Part shown: piece by piece, positions 45,533 to 55,660 of the stretch
How positions within the stretch are numbered: the first letter of the stretch is position 1
Layout of the letters: the number at the start of each line of letters is the position of its first letter
Assembly (NCBI GenBank): GCA_032716605.1
Contig: CM064485.1
Span: forward strand, 35,592,061-35,656,060
From: Paralithodes platypus
Taxonomy: Eukaryota; Arthropoda; Malacostraca; Decapoda; Lithodidae
Length of the DNA stretch: 64,000 bases
Direction of reading: 5' to 3'
Translations under genes and position numbers: made by a program
The notes under the pieces: model-generated
What the model saw: the letters and a program-made list of their open reading frames with translations, nothing else
Database searches by the model: none
What the model was told of the DNA's origin: nothing

Positions 45533-47090
45533 TGGACCAGTTAGTAGTACCGAGGGTGTGCCGCGAGAGCTTATTGAGATTAGCTCATGATGTGCCTTTG
45601 GCAGGGCACTTGGGGGCACGTAAGACGGAGGCAGCTCTGAGCAAGCTTTTCTGGTGGCCTGCGTTAAAGGCGAGTGTCGTGTCATGGGTGTCACAGTGTC
45701 ACACTTGTCAAGTTGTTGGGAAACCCAATCAGGTCATCCCGAGAGCCCCGTTACAACCCATCCCTGTCATTGGGCCGCCCTTCAGCAAAGTAGTTATCGA
45801 TATGGTTGGCCCATTGCCCCCCACTAGTGCCGGCAATAAATTTTTACTAACTGTAATGGATGTAGCAGCACGGTATCCAGATGCTTACCCCATGCGCAAC
45901 GGGATGGCTAAGACTGTTGTCAAAAACCTACTTGTCTATTTCTCTCGTTATGGCTACCCTCAGGAGATCCGGTCTGATAAGGGATCCAATTTTACTTCTG
46001 CTCTGTCTAAGCAGACCATGCAGCAACATGGGATAGTGTCTGTGGTGTCATCTGCCTACCATCCCGAGAGTCAGGGAGTTTTGGAAAGGTGGCACTCGAC
46101 TCTCAAGAGTATGTTGCGGTGTTATTGCATGGAAAATGGGAAGGACTGGGATCTAGGTCTCCCATACGTTTTATTTGCTGCGAGAGAAGTACCTGGGGAG
46201 AGCTTGGGATTTAGCCCGAACGAGTTGGTTTTTGGAGACAGGGTCAGGGGGCCCCTCCACATAGTCAAGGAGATCTGGGAGGGAGTCACAAAGCCATGCT
46301 CGCTTCTAAAGTATGTAGTTGAAAGCCGTGAGAGAATGCTAAAGAGCTTGGAGGTAGCAGGTCGGAACCTTAAGAGTTCACAAGCTCAGATGAAGGACAG
46401 ATACGACCAGAAGGTGAAGCTGAGGGAGTTTGAAGTAGATCAGGAGGTACTGATACTACTGCCTCTGGTGGAACACCCCTTGTCTGCCAAGTATTCTGGT
46501 CCGTATTGGGTTGTAAGGAAGGTTTCTGATCTTGACTATTTAGTAGCTACTCCTGATCGTAAGAAAAAGAACCAACTTTGCCATGTAAATCTGATGAAAG
46601 AGTATGTGAGGTGCCCCTCCGAGCCTCTCACTGTCCCGGTGTTGATCTGCAGCGATCGTGGTGGAGAAGGAGGAAGGGACAGTCAAGCTGCGGGGGAGGA
46701 TAATTGGGATTGTCATGTTTCCGTGGATCAGTGGGCGGGGAATTCTAGACAAGTGGCTCACGAGTTGATATTGCACCTGCCTGAGCAACAGCGTGTAGCT
46801 GTGCAGCACTTGTTTGATTCAAACCCAGCTGTTTTCGCGGAGCATCCTGGCCTCACTACTCAAGCGGTGCACGATGTCGATGTTGGGGACCACCCGCCCT
46901 TTAAATCAGTGCCATACCGTGTTCCCCCTGTTAAATTACCAGCACTTAGGGAAGAGCTGGATTATATGCTGAAACGTGGGCTGATTTCTGAGGGTGCAGT
47001 AAGGTGGACTTCCCCCGTCACACTGCAGCCCAAACCAGATGGCAAGGTGCGGTTTTGTATAGATTTCCGCAGGTTGAATGGTTTAACCCC
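45403..47090 (+). CDS. Gmr1-like gypsy integrase, followed by N-terminal RT
   Basis: Integrase lies before the reverse transcriptase. HHCC zinc-binding region: AHDVPLAGHLGARKTEAALS and VSQCHTCQ (45585-45711). Catalytic core: KVVIDMVGPLPP (Asp), EIRSDKGSNFTSAL (Asp), ESQGVLERWHSTLKSML (Glu). Then a basic C-terminal domain ending NQLCHVNLMKEYVRCP at about 46610. The same frame runs on without a stop into a linker and the RT N-terminus (VPYRVPPVKLPALREELDYM, GLISEGAVRWTSPVTLQPKP, FCIDFRRLNGL) up to a frameshift at about 47087. It starts in -1 frame overlapping Gag-protease by about 130 bp. Confidence 0.92.
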
Positions 47091-48161
47091 ACAAATGCCT
47101 ACCCTCTCCCTCGCGTGGACGACATTGTGGATAAGATAGGAAAAGCCAAGTTCCTCACTAAGATAGACCTTGTTAAGGGTTATTGGCAAGTGCACTCTTC
47201 TGAGCGAGCGCGAGAGGTGTGTGGGTTTGTGGTGGACGGTGCCACATATCGTTGCCATGTTATGCCATACGGGCTGAAAAATGCCCCTGCATCGTTTCAG
47301 AAATTAATGAACGACATTGTAGCCGACATTCCCAACTGTACGGTGTACCTAGATGATGTCATAATATACGACGATGATTTTAACAGTCACTGTGCTGACA
47401 TCGGACAGCATTTTAATAAACTGAATGAAGCAGGTTTGGTGGTAAACCTGGGTAAGTGCGATTTTGTCAAAGCCACAGTTTTGTACCTGGGGTTCGAGGT
47501 GGGGATGGGTCAGGTGTGCCCTCCACAGACAAAGATCAAAGCCATCGATCAGTTTCCCCAGCCTACGACTAAGAAACAAATCATGCGGTTTCTAGGTATG
47601 ATAGGCTATTATCGACGCTTCATCAAAGGCTATTCGACTGTACTTGCACCTTTAACTGACTTATTAGCTAAGAACAAGAAGTTCCGGTGGTCTCCTGAGT
47701 GTGCAGAGGCGTTTTCCTTGGTGAAACACCTGTTATGTACCCACCCCATACTCAGGGCCCCGGACTTCAGCAGACCTTTTCAGCTGGCGACTGATGCCAG
47801 TGGTGTAGGGGCTGGGGCTGTCTTGTTACAGACAGATGATGAAGGTATCGAACATCCAGTGAGTTTTTACAGAAAAAAATTCAATAGTGCACAAAGGAAT
47901 TACTCTGTAATTGAAAAAGAACTCCTGGCGATAGTGCTGGCGCTCAGGCACTTCGATGTATATGTTCCTGCTTTCGGACCAGTCGTAGTGGTTTATACTG
48001 ATCATCACCCTCTGAAATTCTTGAATCAGTTTCATAACCGGAATATGAGGCTGACCAGGTGGTCACTCATGCTTCAGGAGTATAATCTGGACATACGCCA
48101 TATTGCCGGTTCTGATAATGTGATAGCGGATTGTCTATTAAGGGTGGATGATGTTGGTTAG
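47087..48161 (+). CDS. Gmr1-like gypsy reverse transcriptase core and RNase H
   Basis: Continues the RT in the frame shifted by one base. Motifs: FLTKIDLVKGYWQV (Asp), MPYGLKNAPASFQKLMND, VYLDDVIIYDDD (catalytic Asp pair at 47352-47357), LGKCDFVKATVLYLGFEVG, MRFLGMIGYYRRFIKGYS. RNase H: FQLATDASGVGAGAVLLQ, YSVIEKELLAIVLALRHF, VYTDHHPLKFLNQ, ending GSDNVIADCLLRVDDVG and TAG at 48159-48161. The shift lies in a run of C at 47087-47090 and looks like loss of one base. All catalytic residues are present. RNase H is the last domain before the 3' LTR, so nothing of the integrase lies downstream. Confidence 0.92.
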
Positions 48162-48484
48162 ACTGCTACAGGATTGAGGGTTGAGTGTGGAGGAAAATAG
48201 GCTGTCACTGTAGTTCAGCCGAAAAAAACAAATTAAAAAAGCAAAAACCTTATAAAAACTCTTTATTTTTATAACGTGTAGAATTTTGTATAAGATGTTG
48301 TAGCAGTATCTAAGTTGAATGTTTTCGCTTATTGTCGCTAAGTTAGTTGAACTTGCTCGGTGGAGCGCAACAGTCTTAATTTTTTTTATATATAGTGCCT
48401 TGTGTCGCAACAGTGTGTGGTACTATGAGAAGCTTTCTGTTAGATATGAAGAACTTAGTCAAGGGTCTTATATCTTGGGGGAGG
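48162..48484 (+). other. Gypsy 3' untranslated region and polypurine tract
   Basis: Non-coding. It ends with TTGGGGGAGG (about 48475-48484) immediately before the 3' LTR, a typical polypurine tract priming plus-strand synthesis. Confidence 0.75.
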
Positions 48485-50824
48485 TGTGACGCTCCTGCAT
48501 AGTAGCCACGTGTGGGCATGCGCGCGCGTCGGCTGCCCAGCCGTTTAGAAACCGGCTGGCGGCAGCCGGCCGGCCGGCTTTTCCTTAGTATATATCCTAC
48601 GACAATGTAACTAATGTCTGGGATATTCTTATGTTGTTTCACAGCTTGAAGCTGCCCTTATTCTTAACGAACGCATCTTAGTATATTTTATTCTCGATAG
48701 TTGATTGTTTCATTATAATATATAAGATGTAAGTCTAGTGAGAGTGGGAGGAGACGAGCGGGAGAGAGAGACCGGCTGGGGGACTTTGTTCGCGCGGAGA
48801 GTCCAGCTTGGGACGAGCCTGATGTTGCCACGTGCATTTGATAGCAACGTTAGGCTTAGTTTCGACTCACGCCAGGGGTAGAGGATTTTGACCCGGCAAC
48901 TGTGTTGAGTGTTGCCAAGCATGGGATGTATTTTGCATGCCTAGGGTGGGGTCCAGACAGATTCAAGACTCAGAGCTCACCTCACTGTCGTACCGTTCGG
49001 ACCCCCTTGATATCTATCCTTCTCAACCCCACTTAGAAACTTTCTCTCTTACTTTGTATACCTTCCTTCCACTACTTCACCAATCTATTTAATTATCCCA
49101 TCCCCTTGATAGACCTTATATCTATTATTGTATTAACGACGAGCTCTCAGATAACTAGATAGGATTTTGGGCCTTATGCAGAGATGTAATTGTTAATGAG
49201 ACCTAGGAAGCTTTTTTGTTGTCTCATATTTGGTGGTTTCATGCTTGCTAGTGTGTTCTTGTGTCAGGTTAGCAGGGGCTAGACCGGAGGGGAGGCTTTT
49301 TGCGATCCTTTAAGTAAAGTCTGCTGGTGCGAGTCCTGTGGACCCGCACGACTTTACTAGGATACCCGTGGGAGTCTGGGGGCATTTTCTTGTCTGTGTC
49401 CCTGTGTGTCTAGCGTTGTGTTGTGTGAGGGCCCTTGCCTAGTCCACTCAGCACTGCGCTAGCACGTCTTTCTTTTGTTTTAGGGTCGCTAGGAGAGAGT
49501 CAGATACTTGCGATCTGAGTCTCTCAAGAGAGCACCCTTTCAATTAGAGTAATTTGGCGCACAGACTTGGGAACGTCCCTAGGCTAGAGCAGGTGGCTCA
49601 GCCCGGGTATCCGAAGCCTATATCCTTCCGGCTAGACCTCTGCCGCCTGGCAGATTAACAGCTAGGGGTTTATTATCTCTGTATGCTTGTTATTGTGCCA
49701 CAGTTTACCGTTTTTGTGAGCATTGTGAGTCAGGGTGTGGCTTAGAGACTCTGTCTGAGCAGGCTTGCCTGACTAAGAGTGAGAAGCACACCTGTATGTG
49801 GTTATGTTGCGAGTTGCTACCTTTATTTAATTATACCTATGCCATTATACACTGTAGGTCCTATCACTAGTATTTATTCCTGCTTATGAGTTAACCCGTG
49901 GAGCCCCGGCTAGTTTTGTAATGTTTGCGCACCAGAACCCGGCCGGTTTTCAAAAAATGAATTTATTCCAGAAACAATAGCGAATGGGTTAGGAATGAAG
50001 GAAAAACCACGAAAAACCGCTCAAAAAGCTTAAAAAATGGTCCTACAGAGCCCCCGAAAATGGATTTTACAAGAGTAAAAAATTGAAGGCAATTATCCCC
50101 AAAAAACAGATTATTGCGTGCTCGCGCGCATGCACGTGGACTTTGAGAGTTTTCAACCATCGGCACGGTTACGTGGGATACGTACACAGTTCCCATACAC
50201 ATCTGAGCCCTCTTGAGTGGCTACACCTGAGGTCACGGTCGGCGCAATTAGGGTGACGCGCCAGGCGCGTCTCTGGGACTGTGCGTTACATACATCGCCG
50301 ACGCGTCAGGCGCGTCGCTGGGGCTGTACGGGTTAAGAGTTCTCTAAATCCGTAACGTATTTTCTTTGCTAAGCATCAGATCCTACAGTAGCCGCATGCA
50401 GTTTAGAAACCCGCATCTCGTCTACCTGTACGATGTTTTGAGGACAGTTTGCTTTCACCTTCTTTCACGCAGGGGTGATTAGTTGTATTAATTAACGTAA
50501 CGTTAAATGTACTTTCTTCTAGTTTGTTATTAAATTGTTTCTGCAATTTAATTCCGTTATCTATCTTTTCCTTGAAGCTTTAAGTCAACTTAATTGTGTG
50601 ATCTTTTATATAGCCTGCTTGACTATCAGCAGTCTATAGTGCGTGCACCCTGTAACCGAGTCATAGGATACCTTGTTGTCCAGGCAGGACTCTTGATGGT
50701 TTAGGGTGGTTTGTTGCCTGGGTTTATAGATAAGGGTTGGATCTAGCGTTTTCCGTTGTTGCTTGTTGCCGCATACCTAGTCCAATAGAAAGAGCCCAGT
50801 GTTTATATATCCGAGGACGTAACA
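48485..50824 (+). repeat. Gmr1-like gypsy 3' LTR (interrupted by MITE)
   Basis: Matches the 5' LTR along its length, with a 438-bp MITE plus duplicated TTAA inserted at 49895-50336. It ends GGACGTAACA at 50824. The flanks (AATTT before 40915 and AGATT after 50824) are not a clean duplication. Confidence 0.93.
49895..50332 (-). mobile_element. 438-bp piggyBac-like MITE, copy 2
   Basis: TTAA at 49891-49894 and 50333-50336. It starts CCCGTGGAGCCCCGGC and ends GCTGGGGCTGTACGGG, i.e. the inverse orientation of 27854-28291, with identical length and very high similarity by eye. The 5' LTR of the same gypsy element reads GAGTTAAGAG without the insertion at about 42309-42318, so the empty site is known. 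Confidence 0.95.
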
Positions 50825-53122
50825 AGATTGCCCGAGGACCTGAATGACCAAGGAACATTGTTGTTGAATGAATATGCCATCCTATGTACTAAACCTATAC
50901 CTCGTAAAGTGGCGGCGTTCGGTTACGTTACGTTACACACGTTTTGCGATGCTAGCGCCACGGCATACGGGGTAGCCATATATGTTGTTACTTCATTTGG
51001 GGCACATTTAGTTACAGCCCGGGCCAAAGTAGCCCCGGTTAAAAAGGTAACTATCCCTAAAATGGAATTGACTGCCATGTTGCTATTAGCACGTCTGGTG
51101 CAACATGTACGCGTAGCATACGAGAGCGAATTAAATATTGAAATCGTTCACGTATGGTGCGATAGTCAGATCGCACTCAACTGGGTACATAGCAAGAAGT
51201 CTCTGCCAGTTTATGTGCGGAATAGGGTAGATGAGATTAGAGCCCTTTTGCCAGACGTTGCTTATCATTATGTAAATACAAAAGAAAACCCTAGTGATCT
51301 CATAACTAGGGGTATAACGGCTAGCCAGTTAATGAAGTCCGAATTGTGGTGGCATGGTCCAAAGTGGCTGCTCCATGAAAGTGAATGGACGATTTGGCAT
51401 GCTGTTGGTGAGGGACCTCTGCCACTGGAAACAGTGGCAGTTACAGCCCAACCAAATGAGCCACCGGGTCCTATCATAGAGTGGGCAAGATTCGGTGACT
51501 ATAATAAACTATTCAGAGTTGTAGCTTGGGTATTGCGATATGTATCCAATCTCAAGCTGAAAGTAACGGGCCAACTCTGCAACAGGGGTCACAACATTGA
51601 TGCTCGTGAATTTAAAGCAGCTGAAGTAACTTTGATCAAATGGGTTCAAGTAGAAACCTTCTCCAATGAATTAGAATCCTTGAAAAGCTCGAATAAGACA
51701 TTAATGCCTAATATAGTGCGTCAACTAAGGTTGCACCTAGACAATGGCCTCATCAGGTGTGAGGGTCGCCTGAAGTGGTCGGGTGTACCAGACGGCACAA
51801 ACCGCCCTATACTTATGCCAACAAGACATCACGTTACTGATCTATTGATCATACGTGCACATAGGGAAGTAAAACACTACGGGGTATGTCATATTATATC
51901 AAAATTATGTCTCACATGGTGGATACCCAGAGTTCGAAAAGTAGCTCGACGCGTAGTAAGAAAGTGTGTAATATGCCAGAGACTAAAAGGTAAACCATAT
52001 GCAACTGGACCAGCTCCACCCCTACCTGAATGCAGTGTAAAGCACGTAGAACCTTTCCAAGCGGTAGGATTAGATTACACAGGGGCATTGAAGACGAGGG
52101 AGAGTGAGAAGGTTTATATATTATTGTTTACCTGTGCAACATCTCGAGCGGTACACCTAGAACTATGTGATAATATGTCTAGCGAAGAATTTATGCTGGC
52201 GTTCAGACGGTTTTGTGCCCGTCGTTCTTTCCCTCAACTCATTCTTAGCGACAATGCTCCCACTTATGTCCAAGCATCAAAATATCTAAAGGATATGAGT
52301 AGTGATCCTACTATCATCACTTTTTTGGGAGAGAAGAAGTGCGAATGGAGGTTCATTCCAGTTAAGGCACCTTGGTTTGGTGGAATGTGGGAACGATGTG
52401 TCGGCATAGTAAAGTCAGGACTCAGAGCGGTTGTAGGACGTGCTCTATTAAAGAAGAGTGAGTTGACGACAGTCCTCACAGAGATAGAGGCAGTCGTGAA
52501 TGATCGCCCGCTTACATATGTGTACACCGACCTGCAAGAACCACTACCATTAACCCCAGCTCACTTGCTATATGGAAAACCATTGACTGCGATTCCATCT
52601 GATTTTCAGTCTATAGTAGAGTTAGAGGATCCCTCGTTGTACTCTGAGGTAGCGGTGTCTAAGAGATACCAATATATATCCAGGATAATCGAGGATTTTA
52701 GGAAACGATGGATTAGTGAATATCTGCTAGCATTGAGGGAAAGGAGTGTTACTCCCTCTAGTCGACCAACGGCACCTACAGTTGGTGACGTTGTTTTAAT
52801 TAAGGAAGATAGTCCTCGTTTATACTGGAAATTGGGCCGCGTGTTGGATGTATACAAGGGGGCAGACTCTGTAGAGCGGGTGGCGCTATTGAAGACAGCC
52901 ACTGGAACTACTGTTCGTCCTATTGCACGTTTGTACGCTTTGGAGCTCGATTCCGCATTGCAATCTGATGCTCCACCTGTTATTGCTGGGTCCGAGGATT
53001 CTCAAAGGAACGACTCACCTCTTACTGATGGTTATCATTCTCGGACCGGGACGCGTCCCAGACGTGCTGCTGCTGGCGCCGTCGACTTGTGGCGTCAGAA
53101 GATAGCCTCTGGGCAACTTTAG
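50825..53122 (+). CDS. BEL RNase H and integrase (3' part of split pol)
   Basis: Open for 765 codons, resuming the BEL pol gene after the gypsy insertion; it has no start of its own. RNase H: LHTFCDASATAYGVAIYV, KMELTAMLLLARLVQHV, VWCDSQIALNWVHS, YVNTKENPSDLITRG. Integrase: HREVKHYGVCHIISKL and CVICQRLKG (HHCC), GLDYTGALKTR (Asp), LILSDNAPTY (Asp), APWFGGMWERCVGIVKSG (Glu). C-terminal DUF5641-type domain: PTVGDVVLIKEDSPRLYWKL. It ends GQL and TAG at 53120-53122, 38 bp before the 3' LTR. All integrase catalytic residues are present. Confidence 0.92.
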   Translation, partial: RLPEDLNDQGTLLLNEYAILCTKPIPRKVAAFGYVTLHTFCDASATAYGVAIYVVTSFGAHLVTARAKVAPVKKVTIPKMELTAMLLLARLVQHVRVAYESELNIEIVHVWCDSQIALNWVHSKKSLPVYVRNRVDEIRALLPDVAYHYVNTKENPSDLITRGITASQLMKSELWWHGPKWLLHESEWTIWHAVGEGPLPLETVAVTAQPNEPPGPIIEWARFGDYNKLFRVVAWVLRYVSNLKLKVTGQLCNRGHNIDAREFKAAEVTLIKWVQVETFSNELESLKSSNKTLMPNIVRQLRLHLDNGLIRCEGRLKWSGVPDGTNRPILMPTRHHVTDLLIIRAHREVKHYGVCHIISKLCLTWWIPRVRKVARRVVRKCVICQRLKGKPYATGPAPPLPECSVKHVEPFQAVGLDYTGALKTRESEKVYILLFTCATSRAVHLELCDNMSSEEFMLAFRRFCARRSFPQLILSDNAPTYVQASKYLKDMSSDPTIITFLGEKKCEWRFIPVKAPWFGGMWERCVGIVKSGLRAVVGRALLKKSELTTVLTEIEAVVNDRPLTYVYTDLQEPLPLTPAHLLYGKPLTAIPSDFQSIVELEDPSLYSEVAVSKRYQYISRIIEDFRKRWISEYLLALRERSVTPSSRPTAPTVGDVVLIKEDSPRLYWKLGRVLDVYKGADSVERVALLKTATGTTVRPIARLYALELDSALQSDAPPVIAGSEDSQRNDSPLTDGYHSRTGTRPRRAAAGAVDLWRQKIASGQL

Positions 53123-53145
53123 GTTTAAGGTGGGGTTCAGGTCTT

Positions 53146-53160
53146 TTTTTGTGGGGGGAG
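53146..53160 (+). other. BEL polypurine tract
   Basis: TTTTTTTGTGGGGGGAG ends immediately before the 3' LTR; the GTGGGGGGAG part is the likely plus-strand primer. Confidence 0.7.
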
Positions 53161-53951
53161 TGTATCGTATAAATACGATAAAATATGACTCTTTTGTGAT
53201 CTCGTATGTCTCTGTGACGTCACGATCGCTCCTACAGCACGACGTAGGACGAGTAGATCGTATATTATAAGATTGTAAATAAGTTAAGTTATAAAAGGCC
53301 TAATATGCTATTAAGCAATATTGACATGGTCTTATGTAGTATATATGAATTTATCGTATATATTAATATAATTTATCGTATAGAGCAACCTAGATGTGGT
53401 ACGATAATTTGGGCTCCTGGCGTTTTGCCGAGGCAGCAAGGTGTGCTTTCGAGGAACACCAGAGCCTTCACGAACACCAACCAGTTAACATCTAAATTTC
53501 CGCCCTCAGTTGATCGAGCTTTTGTGCCTCTAATCACAATACACATACAGCAATACACACAGCTACACCATCACGACGCTCTCATCGACACCATGACTGA
53601 CTGACAGATAAGCATAATAATCATGTCCATTCCCATGTAATCATTTATTCTTTCTTTAACTTGACTCGTGTCTCGGGACCGAAGCCTCGATCCCCATTGT
53701 CCACCGCCATATTGGGTAAAACGTTCTCCCTTGCCTCATTGCCACGTGGAACTATTGGTGAGTTAATTCCTGGCTAATATTAACCCTTATAACCTTACCC
53801 TATATATACATTTATTATGTGAGACCTTTGGATATAAATTAGCTTGTTTCAGATTGAATTCAATTTAGATATGGAGTAGTTTTCATTTAGATTTATTTAT
53901 TTGATTCATTATAGCTTAGTAATATTTAACTTCCATTGATAGTTTACCACA
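53161..53951 (+). repeat. BEL/Pao 3' LTR
   Basis: 791 bp, TGTATCG...TACCACA. Differs from the 5' LTR by 4 substitutions plus the two bases missing there. Same CRE (53215) and TATA (53290) motifs. Confidence 0.95.
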
Positions 53952-54172
53952 CCAATGGCATTTTTCGTTTCCTCTAATGCCATCTTCAATGCTAAGTTCT
54001 CGTCCTTTAGAGATTTAACCTCGAGCTCCACATTCTCCAGCTTTTCTTGCAAAGCAAGACAAAGCTGGAGAATATGGGAGGAGGTGGCGATCTCATCAAC
54101 ACAAGCCATCACTAAGAATGTTCACCTCACTAGGGGGTAAACAGGTATGTCACGAGCGGTCACTGGGGACGT
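53952..54172 (-). mobile_element. CR1-like LINE, copy C, 5' piece
   Basis: Begins with the duplicated CCAAT. On the minus strand it encodes the N-terminal coiled coil of ORF1 (54112-53957: MMACVDEIATSSHILQLCLA, LKDENLALKMALEETK), equivalent to copy A at 10654. Then 5' UTR motifs shared with copy A (GGGTAAACAGG, GCGGTCACTGGGGAC). This shows the BEL element landed inside ORF1 of copy C. Confidence 0.9.
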
Positions 54173-54830
54173 CTGTAGTATGACATTATAAGCCCTGCAT
54201 ATATGTTGCTATACATATATCTCACTGCTTATATACCTTTATCCCTGTAACTTCTAAACTCTTAACATTCATATTAAACATTCTTAATTCATTGAACTCC
54301 CTATAACTTTATCTATCTCATTAACATATAATATATTTGTTGATACTTCCACTTAAATCAACACCCATTTCCTCTGTAAATGTAAACTGTATAATGTATT
54401 TATCCGGTCATACGTCATACCAGAATGCTGAGTTAATGCTGTGTTGCATCGACATCCTTGAACCCAGGCGATGCCTTCTTACTCAGGCATCTTCAAGACA
54501 CACTTCAACAGACCTCAGCCAGAGAGAGACAGAGCTCTTTACTCCCTCTAGACTCTAGACTCAAACTCACCCTCTATAGCCAAGCTCCTATATCCCCTAG
54601 ATATATTAGACCACACAAGTCATATATCACCTTGCTCCTCAGGCTTTTATTACAAGCCTTATCATATATCTGTACTTATATTCCTGTACGTTTATACTTA
54701 TTATCACTTATCCAATAATTAATATGTTGTGTTATTACCTATAATCCCATATATACTTAACATATTATACGTCCTCATATATATATATATATACCGGGTA
54801 CTGTATATATATATATATAATTATATATTA
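54173..54830. other. Gene-free AT-rich stretch
   Basis: AT-rich DNA with a (TA)n array at about 54778-54823 just before CR1 copy D. No recognised element. Confidence 0.6.
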
Positions 54831-54967
54831 TATCCCAGCCACATGAAATTGATAGTAATAACGAACATTCTGATAGCGTAGATTTTCCGTCTAGGTCCAG
54901 TAGTTCAACAGGTAAAAATAAATTAGTTAAAAACAATAGAAAAATAGTTGCAAATACAAGTAATAGT

Positions 54968-55235
54968 TTGAGGGTTTATTATACAAATTGTAGGAGTTTA
55001 TGTAACAAAATGAACGAACTTAGAGCACTGGTTAGCAAAGAAAATATAGACATAATAGCTCTAACTGAAACATGGATTAATACAGAAACCAGGCATTTTT
55101 TAGCCGAGTTTGATATACCGGGATATAGTTTGTTTAAATATGACCGAACACCGGTGGTATAGCAGTGTTTGTCAGGAGTTCATTAAAAAGCTGTACTAAA
55201 TCAGGTATTAGAGTAAATAATGAAAATTAAAGTGT
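54968..55235 (+). pseudogene. CR1-D endonuclease, N-terminal part
   Basis: Encodes RVYYTNCRSLCNKMNELRAL, IALTETWINTETRHF and GYSLFKYDRT, then a frameshift at about 55150 (loss of part of the RRGGG block). Coding is then broken by the SINE at 55249. Confidence 0.85.
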
Positions 55236-55248
55236 TTGGGTAGAAGTT

Positions 55249-55660
55249 GTTGTTGTTGTTGTTGTTCCCCAAGCTGCCTGGCCGAACAGCCCCAAGGCCC
55301 CGTTGAAGGCCAAGGCCATAACCGAGCACCCCCACAGAACCCTCCCTGCCGACCACAATAAAGCCTGGGTGACCGAAGCCACTCCATGGCTGGGAGCTAA
55401 GGAGGGTGCGGAAACGCTCGGGAAACCAAAGACCCACCCAGGGCCCTGTGCCCCTCAGCAATTATGAAGAGAAAGTTGAGGGGCAAAGGAAAAATGTGAC
55501 GCTTTGGCTTCCAATCTTGGTAGATTGGGAGGTCAATCCACGGAAGAGGCGCCGTCACTTGAGATCTAGAAAATATATAAGTAAAAGGAACAGTCAGAGT
55601 AAGCTATGGGTATGGCAGAGATCGCTCAGTTCTCACTCTGATAGACCAGCCCATCACCAC
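55249..55660 (-). mobile_element. SINE-2 with (AAC)n tail, inside CR1-D
   Basis: 412 bp flanked by a perfect 13-bp target-site duplication TTGGGTAGAAGTT (55236-55248 and 55661-55673). On the minus strand it ends in GGCTGTTCGGCCAGGCAGC, TTGGGGAACAACAAC..., matching the 3' end of the LINE-5 fragment at 6262-6350 for roughly 60-75 bp. The 5' head (from 55660 downwards) starts GTGGTGATGGGCTGGTCTAT; its origin (tRNA or other) is not clear. No long ORF. Confidence 0.85.

Noticed and set aside
40915..50824. The gypsy block as a copia element because integrase precedes RT
   Set aside because: The integrase C-terminal end, RT (FLTKIDLVKGYWQV, YLDDVIIY) and RNase H (VYTDHHPLKFL) read as Ty3/gypsy, so order alone is not enough.
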